Part shown: piece after piece, positions 35,249 to 51,038 of the stretch
Layout of the letters: each line of letters starts with the position of its first letter
Position numbering within the stretch: the stretch's first letter is position 1
Source of the DNA: Brevundimonas vitisensis
GTDB taxonomy: Bacteria; Pseudomonadota; Alphaproteobacteria; Caulobacterales; Caulobacteraceae
Length of the DNA: 64,000 nt
Reading direction: 5' to 3'
Assembly (NCBI RefSeq): GCF_016656965.1
Contig: NZ_CP067977.1
Span: forward strand, 2,771,501-2,835,500
The notes under the pieces: generated by a model
Database searches by the model: none
What the model saw: the letters and a program-made list of their open reading frames with translations, nothing else
What the model was told of the DNA's origin: nothing
Program-made: the position numbers and the translations under genes

Positions 35249-35965
35249 ATGCCTTCCAATGCGTTAAGCGCCGCCGTTTCGTCCCTGAACAGGCCCGATG
35301 GTCAGCCGGTCGAATGGGCTGTCTCGCCGGGTCATGTCCCCTATGCGTTCGCCGTGGAGGCGATGGAGGCGCGTGCGGCCGCGATCGCGGCTGGCGAGGC
35401 GGGCGAGCTGGTCTGGCTGCTGGAGCATCCGCCCCTCTATACGGCTGGTGTGTCGGCGCAGGACGCGGATTTGATCCAGCCGGATCGGTTTCCCGTCCAT
35501 CGGACGGGGCGGGGTGGCCAGTTCACCTATCACGGACCGGGTCAGCGCGTGGCCTATGTCATGCTGGACCTGAACACGCGGGGGCGCGACGTACGCGGCT
35601 TTGTCCGGGGGCTGGAACAGTGGATCATCGGAGCGCTGGACAGCTTTGGTGTTCCCGCCGGCATTCGTGACGGCCGGGTCGGCGTCTGGGTCGAGCGCAA
35701 GGGGGCTGGTTGGTCGCGCGAGGACAAGATCGCTGCCATCGGCGTCAAGGTCAGGAAGTGGGTCAGCTTTCACGGCATCAGCCTGAATGTGGAGCCGGAC
35801 CTTGAGCACTTCGGCGGGATCGTGCCGTGCGGCATCGTCGAGCATGGGGTCACCAGCCTGGTCGACCTCGGCGTCCTGGCCACGATGGATGAAGCCGACG
35901 CTGCGCTGAAGACCAGTTTTGAACGGGTCTTCGGGCCGGTTCGAGTGGGGCAGGCACCGGCATAA
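35249..35965 (+). CDS. lipB: Lipoyl(octanoyl) transferase
   Basis: 238 aa. Transfers octanoate from acyl carrier protein to lipoyl domains of 2-oxo-acid dehydrogenases. Motifs: [55 protein letters not shown] (catalytic Lys) and PCGI with the catalytic Cys. Expressed divergently from fliN; a histidine kinase gene follows 22 bases downstream. Confidence 0.95.
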   Translation: MPSNALSAAVSSLNRPDGQPVEWAVSPGHVPYAFAVEAMEARAAAIAAGEAGELVWLLEHPPLYTAGVSAQDADLIQPDRFPVHRTGRGGQFTYHGPGQRVAYVMLDLNTRGRDVRGFVRGLEQWIIGALDSFGVPAGIRDGRVGVWVERKGAGWSREDKIAAIGVKVRKWVSFHGISLNVEPDLEHFGGIVPCGIVEHGVTSLVDLGVLATMDEADAALKTSFERVFGPVRVGQAPA

Positions 35966-35987
35966 TCAGCCGCAGGCCTTAACGCCT

Positions 35988-40033
<4,046 letters not shown>

Positions 40034-40077
40034 CTATCACCGCACAAGCGGTCTCGGCTCGCCCAAAATAGGTCCCG

Positions 40078-40680
40078 TCAGTTGGTCGGCAGGGTGGAGC
40101 GGTCGAAGTCCGGGCCCATGTCCAGAATGAAGATCGGACCCAGCTCGATCGTCTGGGACGCCGCTGCCAGCTGGATATTCACGGCCGCTTCGCCCGGGGC
40201 GTAATCGCGGGTGGCGGTGGCCTGGGTGAAATACAGCTTCCATTCGCTGCCGGGCTCCAGGCTCTCGGTCGCGATCTCGGGATAGGGCTCGGCATTGCCC
40301 TGAAGCCGCAGCGTGACACGGCCGGTGTCCGATCCCGCAGGCGCGCGCTCGGTGCGAATCCACACCGCGACAGCTAGCACATCGCCGTTCTGGATCGGCT
40401 TGGTCGTGACGGCGGCGGCACCGACATCCCAGGGATTGGCACCGGCGCGGGGCAGGTCGATCCGCTGGGCAAAGCCGCCCTGGACCGTTGACTCGACCAG
40501 GGTCGTTGTCTGGCCCGGGCCATAGATGATCCACCCGGACACCCGGACGTCATTGACGGCCTTGTCCAGAATAGAGGAGCGGGCGGCCGGTGCCGGGGCA
40601 TCCTGGGCCGTGGCCAGGCCAGTGGACAGGGTGAGGGACAGGACGGCACTCGCGGCCGTCAGAAGGGTGCGGACAGTCAT
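40078..40680 (-). CDS. Secreted carbohydrate-binding-like protein
   Basis: 200 aa with a Sec signal peptide (hydrophobic to about 20, cleavage near ATAQ/DAP). The mature part (SGWIIYGPGQTTTLVEST, RIDLPRAGANPWDVGAAAVT, VTLRLQGNAEPYPEIATESL, ELGPIFILDMGPDFDRSTLP) resembles the beta-jelly-roll CBM4/9-type modules seen at the N-terminus of alphaproteobacterial xylanases, but here it stands alone with no hydrolase attached. A perfect 12-bp palindrome 36 bases upstream of the start suggests control by a LacI-type repressor. Confidence 0.6.
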   Translation of the reverse strand: MTVRTLLTAASAVLSLTLSTGLATAQDAPAPAARSSILDKAVNDVRVSGWIIYGPGQTTTLVESTVQGGFAQRIDLPRAGANPWDVGAAAVTTKPIQNGDVLAVAVWIRTERAPAGSDTGRVTLRLQGNAEPYPEIATESLEPGSEWKLYFTQATATRDYAPGEAAVNIQLAAASQTIELGPIFILDMGPDFDRSTLPTN

Positions 40681-40715
40681 GCGGTTTCCTCTGGCGCTCT
40701 TGCGGCGCATCTGTT

Positions 40716-40727
40716 GACAGCGCTGTC
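40716..40727. promoter_or_regulatory. Palindromic operator, LacI-family type
   Basis: GACAGCGCTGTC, a perfect 12-bp palindrome with the central CG typical of LacI/GalR-family operators. It lies between the divergent secreted carbohydrate-binding-like gene and the M28 peptidase gene, nearer the former. On the plus strand it overlaps TTGACA, which could also be a -35 box. Confidence 0.5.
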
Positions 40728-40821
40728 TAGCATATCATGAGCACGAGTTGAACATATGCGCATGGTCGGCTGACGCGAAGGCAGGGGGCTGCTAGCGTGA
40801 GAGGCGTTCCGAGGAGATGTC

Positions 40822-41772
40822 ATGCGTGCCCATGTGATTGCCCCCATCCTGCTGACCCTGGCCTTGGCAGCCTGTGTCCCCACCGGCAACACATTGCCCA
40901 ATGCGACCACGGCACCGGTGACCGGTCATGACCAGTTGCTGGCCGACCTGCGAATACTGTCGGCCGACGACATGGAGGGGCGCGACACAGGCTCTGCCGG
41001 CGGCGAACGGGCGCGCGCCTATATCGTGTCGCGGTTCGAGGCGATCGGGGTTGCGGCCCCCGCCATGGGCCGGTTGCAGCCTTGGGAGATGGCAGGCCGC
41101 AGTCGCGAAGGCGGCAAGCTGTATAGCGGCGTCAACATTCTGGGCGTCATCCCCGGCACGCGCGTGACCGACCGCTATATCGTCGTGACCGCCCATTACG
41201 ATCACGTCGGGATCAGCGACGGGCTGATCTACAACGGGGCCGACGACAATGCTTCGGGCGTGGCGACCATGCTGGAACTGGCCACCCGACTGAAGGCCGA
41301 GGCCCCCGAACACAGCGTGATCTTCGTCGCCTTCGACGGGGAGGAACGCGGCCTGCTGGGTGCCAAGCATTTCGTCGAAGCGCCGCCCGTGCCGCTTTCG
41401 TCCATCATCCTGAACGTCAACTATGACATGACGGCCCGGGCTGAGACGGACGGCAAGCTGTGGGTCACCGGCACCTACCAGCATCCGGCCCTGCGCCCTC
41501 TGCTGGAACCTGTCGTGGCGCGGGGGGCGATATCCCTGGCCTTTGGCAAGGACACGCCCCAGGACACCGGCAGCGACAACTGGGTCGAGGCCTCGGACCA
41601 CGGAGCCTTCTTCCGCGCCCAGGTGCCGTTCCTGTATTTCGGGGTCGACTTTCATCCCGACTATCACCGCCCCAGCGACGACTTCGAGCGGATCACGCCC
41701 TCGGTCTTCGCCAATGCGACCGACCTGGCGATCGATGCTTTCCGGGCTCTGGATCGCGGTCTGAGCCGCTAG
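40822..41772 (+). CDS. M28-family metallopeptidase, lipoprotein
   Basis: 316 aa. Lipoprotein signal MRAHVIAPILLTLALAAC. The M28 aminopeptidase core shows all expected zinc ligands: VTAHYDHVG (His), YNGADDNASGVATML (bridging Asp), AFDGEERGLLGA (Glu-Glu), NVNYDMT (Asp) and DYHRPSDDF (His). It probably trims peptides in the periplasm. A second small lipoprotein gene follows one base after its stop. Confidence 0.9.
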   Translation: MRAHVIAPILLTLALAACVPTGNTLPNATTAPVTGHDQLLADLRILSADDMEGRDTGSAGGERARAYIVSRFEAIGVAAPAMGRLQPWEMAGRSREGGKLYSGVNILGVIPGTRVTDRYIVVTAHYDHVGISDGLIYNGADDNASGVATMLELATRLKAEAPEHSVIFVAFDGEERGLLGAKHFVEAPPVPLSSIILNVNYDMTARAETDGKLWVTGTYQHPALRPLLEPVVARGAISLAFGKDTPQDTGSDNWVEASDHGAFFRAQVPFLYFGVDFHPDYHRPSDDFERITPSVFANATDLAIDAFRALDRGLSR

Positions 41773-41773
41773 G

Positions 41774-42283
41774 ATGCGACGGCTCGTATCCGGTCTGATC
41801 CTGCTGCCTGTCCTGACCCTCGTGGTCGCCTGCGAGCGGCAGGCTGTGCCCGGCGCTGAGGGCCCGAAGGCTGCAGCCGCTGCGTTCCAGCACGGTCTGA
41901 GCGGCGATGTTTCCGGATACTATGTGCCGCTGGTTCCGGCCACGGCAGGCGACTGGACCCTGAACCGCATATTCGTCGGGCAGCCAGCGGATTTTGCGGC
42001 CTGGGAAGCCGGCGGCGGCCAGGGCGATTTCGCGCCGGTCCGTCTGGTCGTTGGTGGAATCGCCGTACGCCCGACCGCCTATCGTGTCGAGGACGACCGC
42101 CTGCGGTTCGAGGGCACAGCCGAGGGGCCGGGAGAGGTAGTATTCGACGGTGTTGTCGACCCCGAGGCCCTGGCGACAGCGCGCCGGAACCTGGGCGAGG
42201 AGGGGCCGGTTGTGACCGGTACCCTGACGGTCGATGGTCAGACCGTCAGGGATGTCCGTCTGCGCTGGTCGCTGGGCGACTAG
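41774..42283 (+). CDS. Hypothetical lipoprotein
   Basis: 169 aa. The N-terminus MRRLVSGLILLPVLTLVVAC ends in a lipobox Cys, so it should be acylated and exported. The rest is beta-rich (WTLNRIFVGQPADFAAWEAG, LVVGGIAVRPTAYRVEDDRL, VTGTLTVDGQTVRDVRLRWS) with no domain I recognise. One base separates it from the M28 peptidase gene, so they are cotranscribed. Confidence 0.75.
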   Translation: MRRLVSGLILLPVLTLVVACERQAVPGAEGPKAAAAAFQHGLSGDVSGYYVPLVPATAGDWTLNRIFVGQPADFAAWEAGGGQGDFAPVRLVVGGIAVRPTAYRVEDDRLRFEGTAEGPGEVVFDGVVDPEALATARRNLGEEGPVVTGTLTVDGQTVRDVRLRWSLGD

Positions 42284-42286
42284 ACC

Positions 42287-42736
42287 TTAGTTGACCGTCG
42301 CCTTGACGATCTTGCCGGGCACGCGGGGCGGCTCGCCCTTGGGCAGGGCGTCGACATTTTCCATGCCTTCGATGACTTCGCCCCAGACGGTGTACTGGCC
42401 GTCGAGGAAGGTCGCGTCGTCCAGGCAGATGAAGAACTGGCTGTTGGCGCTGTCCGGGTTGCTGGTGCGGGCCATGGAGCAGACCCCGCGCACATGCGGC
42501 TCGCGGCTGAATTCGGCTTTCAGGTTGGGCTTCTTGGAGCCCGAGGTGCCGGTGCCGGTCGGGTCGCCGCCCTGGGCCATGAAGCCGGCGATGACGCGGT
42601 GGAAGACCACGCCGTCATAGAAGCCTTCCGAGGCCAGTTCGGTGATGCGGGCGACATGGCCCGGTGCCAGGTCGGGGCGCAGCTTGATGACGACGTCGCC
42701 GGTATCGAGAGTGAAGGTCAGGGTCTGATCGGCCAT
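42287..42736 (-). CDS. Cyclophilin-type peptidyl-prolyl isomerase
   Basis: 149 aa, cytosolic (no signal peptide). Catalytic/core motifs FYDGVVFHRVIAGFMAQGGD, SMARTSNPDSANSQFFICL and WGEVIEGMENVDAL. The start at 42736 (MADQTLTFTLDTGD) has AGGAG as RBS. The frame is open far upstream through the opposite-strand rlmE, which is not coding. It converges with the hypothetical lipoprotein gene. Confidence 0.93.
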   Translation of the reverse strand: MADQTLTFTLDTGDVVIKLRPDLAPGHVARITELASEGFYDGVVFHRVIAGFMAQGGDPTGTGTSGSKKPNLKAEFSREPHVRGVCSMARTSNPDSANSQFFICLDDATFLDGQYTVWGEVIEGMENVDALPKGEPPRVPGKIVKATVN

Positions 42737-42805
42737 GGGAGGCTCCTTTTGGTCCATTTGCGCGGGGTGATAGCCCGTGAACCCGCGTGGGGCTATGGGA
42801 GATGC

Positions 42806-43512
42806 ATGAGCGAAGACGAAAAGCCTACCGAGCGCCGCCGTATGGTCCGCCCGCCCACAGGCGGCACCGCCGCCGGACGCGGAATGGGCACCAAGATGAA
42901 GACGGCGGACACCAAGTCGATGTCCAGCCAGCAGTGGATCAAGCGGCAACTGTCCGATAAATGGTCTGAACGGGCCCGTGCTGAGGGCTGGCGCAGTCGT
43001 GCGGCCTTTAAACTGCTGGAGATCGACGAGCGATTTCGCCTGATCCGGTCGGGGTCGCGGGTCATCGACCTGGGGGCCGCGCCGGGCGGCTGGATCCAGG
43101 TCGCCCTGGCGCGGGGGGCGACCTCGGTGGTCGGGGTGGACCTCCTGCCGGTCGAGCCGATCCCGGGTGCGATCCTGTTGCAGGCCGACTTCACCCATCC
43201 GGGCGTGGACGCCCAGATGATCGAGCTTCTGGGCGGACAGCCGGACCTCGTCCTGTCCGACATGGCGCACAATACGGTCGGCCACCGCCAGACCGACCAC
43301 CTGAAGATCATTGCCTTGATCGAGATCGCCGCCGACTTTGCCATCCGGACCCTGAAGCCCGGCGGTCATTTCGTGTCCAAGAACTTCCAGGGCGGAGACG
43401 CCGGAGGCGTGCTGGCGCGCCTGCGGGCAGAGTTCGAGACGGTCAAATATGTGAAGCCGCAATCCAGCCGGAAGGACAGCGCCGAGGTCTTCCTGGTCGC
43501 GCTGAACAAGCG

Positions 43513-43516
<4 letters not shown>
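42806..43516 (+). CDS. rlmE: 23S rRNA 2'-O-methyltransferase RlmE
   Basis: 236 aa. Methylates U2552 in the A loop of 23S rRNA. After a basic 45-residue N-terminal extension come SRAAFKLLEIDERF (catalytic Lys), VIDLGAAPGGWIQVAL (SAM binding), LVLSDMAHNTVGHRQTDH (catalytic Asp) and GGHFVSKNFQGGD (catalytic Lys), the FtsJ/RrmJ set. It converges on the DUF2061 gene with overlapping stop codons. Confidence 0.95.
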
Positions 43517-45647
<2,131 letters not shown>

Positions 45648-45651
45648 GACC

Positions 45652-46050
45652 ATGGACATGACGCCCGAGTTCATCCTGCTGGCCGGGGCCCTGGTGCTGG
45701 CTCTGGTCCAGATCATGGCTGCCGGCGCTGCACGCACGGCCGAGCTGGGCGCCAAATGGAACGCCGGGCCCCGCGACGGAGATACGCCGCCGCCGGGCAA
45801 GCTGGCCGGGCGGCTGATGCGGGCCCAGGCCAATCTGTTCGAGACCCTGCCGCTGTTCGCGGCGGCGGTCATCATGGCCCATGTCGCGGGCAAGGACGGA
45901 CTGGTCACCTCCGTCGGGGCCCACGTCTATGTTCTGGGACGGGTGGTCTATCTGGGCCTGTATGCGCTCGGTATTCCCTATCTGCGCTCTCTGGTTTGGT
46001 TGGCGTCGACGGGCGGACTGGTGGCGATCATCGTCGCCCTGTTCCTGTAG
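45652..46050 (+). CDS. MAPEG-family membrane protein
   Basis: 132 aa with four hydrophobic segments; family signature RLMRAQANLFETLPLFAAAV followed by YVLGRVVYLGLYALGIPYLR. MAPEG members are glutathione transferases/peroxidases of membranes in eukaryotes; the bacterial role is undefined. It sits four bases after guaB and abuts the next gene, so it is in the gua transcription unit. Confidence 0.85.
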   Translation: MDMTPEFILLAGALVLALVQIMAAGAARTAELGAKWNAGPRDGDTPPPGKLAGRLMRAQANLFETLPLFAAAVIMAHVAGKDGLVTSVGAHVYVLGRVVYLGLYALGIPYLRSLVWLASTGGLVAIIVALFL

Positions 46051-47322
46051 ATGCGCGACGGTGGACGCATAGAGGCAGCGATCGAGGTCCTTACCGATGT
46101 CGAGACGCGGCGGGTTCCGGCGCGGCTGGCGCTGAAGGCCTGGGGCGAGCGCTCGCGGTTCGCAGGATCGAAGGATCGCGCCTTCGTCTCCGGCCTGGTG
46201 CTGGATGCCCTGCGGCGCAGGCGATCTCTGGCTTGGCGGATGGGCGATGACAGCCCGCGGGCGGCGGTCCTGGCCACCCTGGCCTGGGATTGGCGCTGGT
46301 CCGTCGATCGGGTGGCCGAGGCGGCCGCCGACGAGACCCATGGTCCAGGGGCCCTGACGCCGGACGAGACCGCGCGTCTGAACGACCCGATCACACTCGA
46401 CGCCGCGCCGGATGCCGTTCGCGGTGACTATCCCGATTGGCTGGATACGCACATGGCCCGCGTATTCGGCGGGACGCGCGGCGAGGCGGGGCAGGCCTTG
46501 GCCGAACGCGCACCGGTCGACTTGCGGATCAATACGCTGAAGACCGAGCCGGAGCGGGCCATGAAGGCCCTGGCCCCCCTGGGAGTCGAGCCGGTCGAAG
46601 GCATGGTGACGGCGGCCCGCATTCCGGCCCCCGATCCCGCCACCCGGACCGGGGCGGTCGAGACCATTCCCGCCTTTGGCAAGGGCTGGTTCGAGGTCCA
46701 GGACCTGGGCTCACAGATCGCGGCGGCCTGCGCGGGCGAGATCGCCGGCAAACAGGTGATGGATTTCTGTGCCGGGGGCGGAGGCAAGACCCTGGCCCTG
46801 GCCGCAGCCATGGGCAACACCGGCCAGCTTTGGGCCCATGACAGCGACGCGCGCCGCATGGCCGATCTGATCCCGCGCGGACGCCGGGCGGGGGTACGCA
46901 ACCTGCAGGTCCGCTCGCCGGTCGAGGCCGAGCCGCTGAAGGGTCTGGACGGGCGGATGGACGTGGTCTTCGTCGATGCGCCCTGCACCGGCTCGGGCAC
47001 CTGGCGCCGGCATCCCGACACCAAATGGCGGATCAGCCCCGAACAGCTGGAGCGTCGCATGGCCGAGCAGGACACCGTCCTGGATCAGGCCGCGCCCCTG
47101 GTGAAGACGGGCGGGCGTCTGGTCTATGTCACCTGTTCCCTGTTCGCCGAAGAGAACGAGGACCGGATCGCCGCCTTTCTGGCGCGCGCGCCGGGCTTCG
47201 GCCGCGTTGACCCGCCTGCCGATTATTCGCGGTGGCGCACGCCGGACGGCTTCCTGCGGCTGTCGCCCAAGACGGCCGGGACGGACGGCTTCTTCGTGGC
47301 GGTGCTGGAGCGGGCCGGATGA
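46051..47322 (+). CDS. RsmB/NOP2-type rRNA m5C methyltransferase
   Basis: 423 aa. A helical N-terminal domain (about 1-120, NusB-like) is followed by the NOL1/NOP2/Sun catalytic core: VMDFCAGGGGKTLALAAAMG (SAM site), VDAPCTGSGTWRRHPDTKWR with one catalytic Cys and YVTCSLFAEENEDRIAAFL with the other. It makes 5-methylcytosine in 16S rRNA; whether the exact target is C967 cannot be told. The ATG follows the MAPEG stop without a gap. Confidence 0.88.
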   Translation: MRDGGRIEAAIEVLTDVETRRVPARLALKAWGERSRFAGSKDRAFVSGLVLDALRRRRSLAWRMGDDSPRAAVLATLAWDWRWSVDRVAEAAADETHGPGALTPDETARLNDPITLDAAPDAVRGDYPDWLDTHMARVFGGTRGEAGQALAERAPVDLRINTLKTEPERAMKALAPLGVEPVEGMVTAARIPAPDPATRTGAVETIPAFGKGWFEVQDLGSQIAAACAGEIAGKQVMDFCAGGGGKTLALAAAMGNTGQLWAHDSDARRMADLIPRGRRAGVRNLQVRSPVEAEPLKGLDGRMDVVFVDAPCTGSGTWRRHPDTKWRISPEQLERRMAEQDTVLDQAAPLVKTGGRLVYVTCSLFAEENEDRIAAFLARAPGFGRVDPPADYSRWRTPDGFLRLSPKTAGTDGFFVAVLERAG

Positions 47323-47993
47323 GTCAGGGACGGCTGGAGCGATACGGCGACGTTTCGGTCCTGTGCGTCATGGCGGCCCCGGCCGAATACGGTGATCATC
47401 TGAAGGCGCGCATCGACCCCTTGATGACCGGCATCGGTCCGGTGGAAGCGGCCGTCGCCCTGACCGCCGCCCTGGCCAGACTGCAGGCGGCGGGAACGCT
47501 GCCCGACCTGATCGTGTCCCTGGGATCCTGCGGATCGCGCAGCCTGGATCATGCCAAAGTCTATCAGGCGTCGTCGGTAGCCTACCGTGACATGGATGCC
47601 AGTCCGCTTGGGTTCGAGCCAGGCGTAACGCCCTTGCTGGACCGGCCCGCCGTCATGGCCCTGCCGTGCCCGATCCCGGGGGTGCCCAGGGCCAGCCTGT
47701 CGACCGGCGCAAACGTCGTTTCCGGTGATGCCTATGATGTTGTGACCGCCGAAATGGTGGACATGGAAACCTGGGCCCTGGTCCGGTCGGCCCAGACGTT
47801 TGACGTGCCCCTGGTCGCCCTGCGCGGCGTCTCCGATGGCCGGACGAAACTGACGGCGCTGGAAGACTGGACCTCGACCCTGCACCACGTCGATGAAAAC
47901 CTGGCCCTGGCCCTCGACAGACTGATCGCTCTGCTGGAAGAGAGCGGCCTTTCCGCCCCCGAATTCTCTGCCCACACGGATGTCTCCGCATGA
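47319..47993 (+). CDS. Phosphorylase-superfamily nucleosidase (MTA/SAH nucleosidase-like)
   Basis: 224 aa. The nucleoside phosphorylase fold is recognisable by [47 protein letters not shown] (ribose-binding Met-Glu) and ALRGVSDG with the catalytic Asp. This is closest to 5'-methylthioadenosine/S-adenosylhomocysteine nucleosidase, although the N-terminal catalytic Glu region ([16 protein letters not shown]) is atypical. ATGA overlaps tie it to the rRNA methyltransferase upstream, a SAM user that makes its likely substrate, and to guaA downstream. Confidence 0.75.
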   Translation: MSQGRLERYGDVSVLCVMAAPAEYGDHLKARIDPLMTGIGPVEAAVALTAALARLQAAGTLPDLIVSLGSCGSRSLDHAKVYQASSVAYRDMDASPLGFEPGVTPLLDRPAVMALPCPIPGVPRASLSTGANVVSGDAYDVVTAEMVDMETWALVRSAQTFDVPLVALRGVSDGRTKLTALEDWTSTLHHVDENLALALDRLIALLEESGLSAPEFSAHTDVSA

Positions 47994-49549
47994 CCGAAAC
48001 CGATCACCAAAAAGTCCTGATCGTCGACTTCGGCAGTCAGGTGACTCAACTGATCGCCCGCCGTCTGCGCGAGGCCAATGTCTATTGCGAGATTCATCCC
48101 CATGCGAAGGCCGAGGCGGCGCTGGCGGGAATGAAGCCGGCGGCCATCATCCTGTCGGGCGGTCCCGAAAGCGTCCACGAAGAGGGCAGCCCCCGCGCGC
48201 CCCAGGCCGTCTTCGAGGCGGGCGTGCCGGTGCTGGGCATCTGCTACGGCGAAATGACCATGTGCGAGCAGCTGGGCGGCAAGGTCGAGGGCGGTCACAC
48301 TCGCGAGTTCGGCCGGGCAGAAATCACCGTCGAAAAGGCGTCTCCGCTACTGGAGGGCCTGGCACCGGTCGGTGAGGAAGAGACCGTCTGGATGAGCCAT
48401 GGCGACAAGATCGTCGCCATTCCCGAAGGCTTCGATGTCGTCGCCTCTTCGGCCGGCTCGCCCTATGCGGTAATCGCCGATGAGAACCGCCGCTTCTACG
48501 GTGTGCAGTTCCACCCCGAGGTGATGCACACGCCCCGGGGCCACCAGATGCTGACGAACTTCACGCATCGGATCGCCGGGCTGAAGGGCGACTGGACCAT
48601 GGCCGCCTATCGCGACGAAAAGATCGCGCAGATCCGCGAACAGGTCGGCGACGCCAAGGTTATCTGCGGTCTGTCCGGCGGGGTGGATTCCTCCGTCGCG
48701 GCCGTGCTGATCCATGAGGCGATCGGTGATCAGCTGACGTGTGTCTTCGTCGACACCGGCCTGTTGCGCAAGGACGAGGCCAAACAGGTCACGACCCTGT
48801 TCCGAGAGTACTACAACATCCCGCTGATCCACGTGGACGCCTCGGCCGAGTTCCTGGGGGCCTTGGCCGGCCAGTCGGACCCGGAGACCAAACGCAAGAC
48901 GATCGGCCGGGTTTTCATCGAGGTGTTCGACCGCGAGGCGGCCAAGATCGATGGCGCCGAATTCCTGGCCCAGGGCACGCTCTATCCCGACGTGATCGAG
49001 AGCGTATCGTCCTCCAGCGGCAAGGCTCATGTCATCAAGAGCCACCACAACGTCGGTGGTCTGCCCGACTATATGAAGCTGAAGCTGGTCGAGCCGCTGC
49101 GTGAGCTGTTCAAGGATGAGGTCCGGGCTCTTGGCCGCGAACTGGGGCTGAGCGACGCCTTCGTCGGCCGTCATCCCTTCCCGGGGCCGGGGCTGGCTAT
49201 CCGTATCCCCGGCGAAATCACGCCCGATGCCGTCGAAACCCTGCAACAGGCCGATGCCATCTATCTGGACGAAATCCGCAAGGCCGGTCTCTACGACAAG
49301 ATCTGGCAGGCCTTCGCCGTCCTGCTGCCGGTCAAGACCGTCGGCGTCATGGGCGACGCGCGGACCTATGAGAAGGTGCTGGCGCTGCGGGCCGTGTCAT
49401 CGACCGACGGTATGACGGCGGACTTCTTCGAGTTCCCTTGGGACGTCCTGGGCAAGACGGCCACGCGAATCGTCAACGAGGTCCGGGGTGTGAACCGCGT
49501 CGTCTATGACGTGACCTCCAAGCCGCCGGGAACCATCGAGTGGGAATAG
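47990..49549 (+). CDS. guaA: GMP synthase (glutamine-hydrolysing)
   Basis: 519 aa. The N-terminal class I glutaminase has its nucleophile Cys in [10 protein letters not shown] (Tyr-Gly pattern of GuaA) and the His/Glu in [16 protein letters not shown]. The ATP pyrophosphatase P-loop is [17 protein letters not shown]; the C-terminal dimerisation domain closes with [13 protein letters not shown]. It aminates XMP to GMP, completing the pathway begun by guaB about 2.3 kb upstream on the same strand. Confidence 0.97.
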   Translation: MTETDHQKVLIVDFGSQVTQLIARRLREANVYCEIHPHAKAEAALAGMKPAAIILSGGPESVHEEGSPRAPQAVFEAGVPVLGICYGEMTMCEQLGGKVEGGHTREFGRAEITVEKASPLLEGLAPVGEEETVWMSHGDKIVAIPEGFDVVASSAGSPYAVIADENRRFYGVQFHPEVMHTPRGHQMLTNFTHRIAGLKGDWTMAAYRDEKIAQIREQVGDAKVICGLSGGVDSSVAAVLIHEAIGDQLTCVFVDTGLLRKDEAKQVTTLFREYYNIPLIHVDASAEFLGALAGQSDPETKRKTIGRVFIEVFDREAAKIDGAEFLAQGTLYPDVIESVSSSSGKAHVIKSHHNVGGLPDYMKLKLVEPLRELFKDEVRALGRELGLSDAFVGRHPFPGPGLAIRIPGEITPDAVETLQQADAIYLDEIRKAGLYDKIWQAFAVLLPVKTVGVMGDARTYEKVLALRAVSSTDGMTADFFEFPWDVLGKTATRIVNEVRGVNRVVYDVTSKPPGTIEWE

Positions 49550-49589
49550 GGCACCTCGACTTCGGTCGCTGTTCGCATTCGGCACATCC

Positions 49590-50924
49590 ATGATTCCTTC
49601 TTCTGCGACGCGATCGACGCTGCGCGATCTGCTGACCTTGGCCTGGCCTGTGGTGCTGGCGCGCATCGGCATCATGACCATGGGCCTGACCGACGCCATC
49701 GTGGTGGGCAACCATTCGGGCGAGGAACTGGCCTTTCACGCCCTGGCCTGGGCTCCGACCTCGATCGTCATCACCACTGCGGTCGGTCTGATGATGGGCG
49801 TTCAGGTGATGACCGCCCGTCTGCTGGGTGAGGGACGCCGGGCTGAGGTTGGTGCCGTATTCCGGCGCGGCGTCGCCTATTCCCTGCAGATCGGCCTGGT
49901 TTCCATGGTCGCTCTGATCCTGCTGGGCCCGTGGGCCATGCGGAACCTCGGGCTGGCCGACGGCCTGGGCGAAGGGGCCAGTCCGGCCCTGATCGTCTTT
50001 GCCCTGTCCATGCCCGCCTATCTGATCAGCGTGGCAGCCCAGTTCTTTCTGGAAGCCCTGGGTCGACCCAAGCCCGGCATGTGGGCCATGTGGATCGCCA
50101 ACGGTGTGAATCTGGGGCTCAATCTGCTGCTGGTGCCTGACCTTCTGGGCATCGGGCAGTCCGGTGCCGTGGCCTCTGCCTGGGCGACCTTCGGTGCGCG
50201 GACAGCCCTGGCGGCATTCCTGGTCGTCTATATCCTGCGACTGCCGGAGGCCCGGTCGCTTGGCGTGTTCGCCCGTCCGGCGCGCGATCGTCCGGCTGAG
50301 CGGGAACAGCGCAAGATCGGCTATGGGGCCGGGTCCAGCTATTTCATCGAGGTCGGGGCCTTTGCCGCCATGACCTTCATCGCCGGCCGGCTGGGTGCTG
50401 TCGAGACGACGGCCTGGACCATTGTGCTGAACATCTCGGCCATTGTGTTCATGGTGCCCATGGGGCTGTCGGCCGCCACGGCCGTACTGGTCGGACGTGC
50501 CTATGGCGCACGCGATCGAGCGGCGGTGCTGAGGGCAGGACTGGTCGGGATCGGGGTGGTGGCGGGTCTGGCGACCCTTATCGCCATCCTCGTCTGGCCG
50601 ACGGCCAGTTTGCTGACCCAGGCCTATAATCGCGACCCTGTGCTGGTGGCGGTGGCAGCACCGGCGCTCGCCTTGGCAACCCTGTTTTTCGTGGCCGATG
50701 CGATCCAGGTCGTGGCAGCCTCGGCCAATCGGGCGGCGGGCGACATATGGTGGCCGACGATTCTGCACTTCGTCGCCTATTCGGCGATCATGATGCCGTT
50801 GGGCTGGTGGCTGGCGCAGGAGATAGGCGTGGACGGCCTGGTCTGGGCCGTCATCATAGCCAGCCTGGTCTCGGCGACCTTGCTGACCGGGCGGTTCGTG
50901 CGGGTGACCCGCCGATTGGCCTGA
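49590..50924 (+). CDS. MATE-family efflux transporter
   Basis: 444 aa with twelve predicted membrane segments in two bundles of six. MATE features: LAWPVVLARIGIMTMGLTDA, then the second half opening near FIEVGAFAAMTFIAGRLGAV, and MGLSAATAVLVGRAYGARDR. NorM/DinF-type drug/sodium or proton antiporter; substrate unknown. No regulator adjacent. Confidence 0.9.
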   Translation: MIPSSATRSTLRDLLTLAWPVVLARIGIMTMGLTDAIVVGNHSGEELAFHALAWAPTSIVITTAVGLMMGVQVMTARLLGEGRRAEVGAVFRRGVAYSLQIGLVSMVALILLGPWAMRNLGLADGLGEGASPALIVFALSMPAYLISVAAQFFLEALGRPKPGMWAMWIANGVNLGLNLLLVPDLLGIGQSGAVASAWATFGARTALAAFLVVYILRLPEARSLGVFARPARDRPAEREQRKIGYGAGSSYFIEVGAFAAMTFIAGRLGAVETTAWTIVLNISAIVFMVPMGLSAATAVLVGRAYGARDRAAVLRAGLVGIGVVAGLATLIAILVWPTASLLTQAYNRDPVLVAVAAPALALATLFFVADAIQVVAASANRAAGDIWWPTILHFVAYSAIMMPLGWWLAQEIGVDGLVWAVIIASLVSATLLTGRFVRVTRRLA

Positions 50925-51038
50925 TCCCCGATCTACCCGCTGCCCCAGGCTCGCCGTTCCTTCGCATAGGTGGAGGGAGAAGATGACGAGACGCTTCTTG
51001 CTGCCTATATCGCAGCATCCTTCACCGACCGGATTCCC

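Noticed and set aside
40822..40880. The -35-like TTGACA inside the palindrome as promoter of the M28 peptidase
   Set aside because: At 17 bases spacing the -10 would read ATGAGC, far from consensus, so I kept the palindrome as an operator only.
42287..43462. A 391-codon extended form of the peptidyl-prolyl isomerase
   Set aside because: The extra 240 codons lie opposite rlmE; the ATG at 42736 with AGGAG begins the conserved domain.
47319..47993. Nucleosidase as a purine nucleoside phosphorylase of the gua pathway
   Set aside because: The VDMETWALV and ALRGVSDG motifs are closer to MTA/SAH nucleosidases, and linkage to a SAM-dependent methyltransferase fits that better; left as nucleosidase-like.
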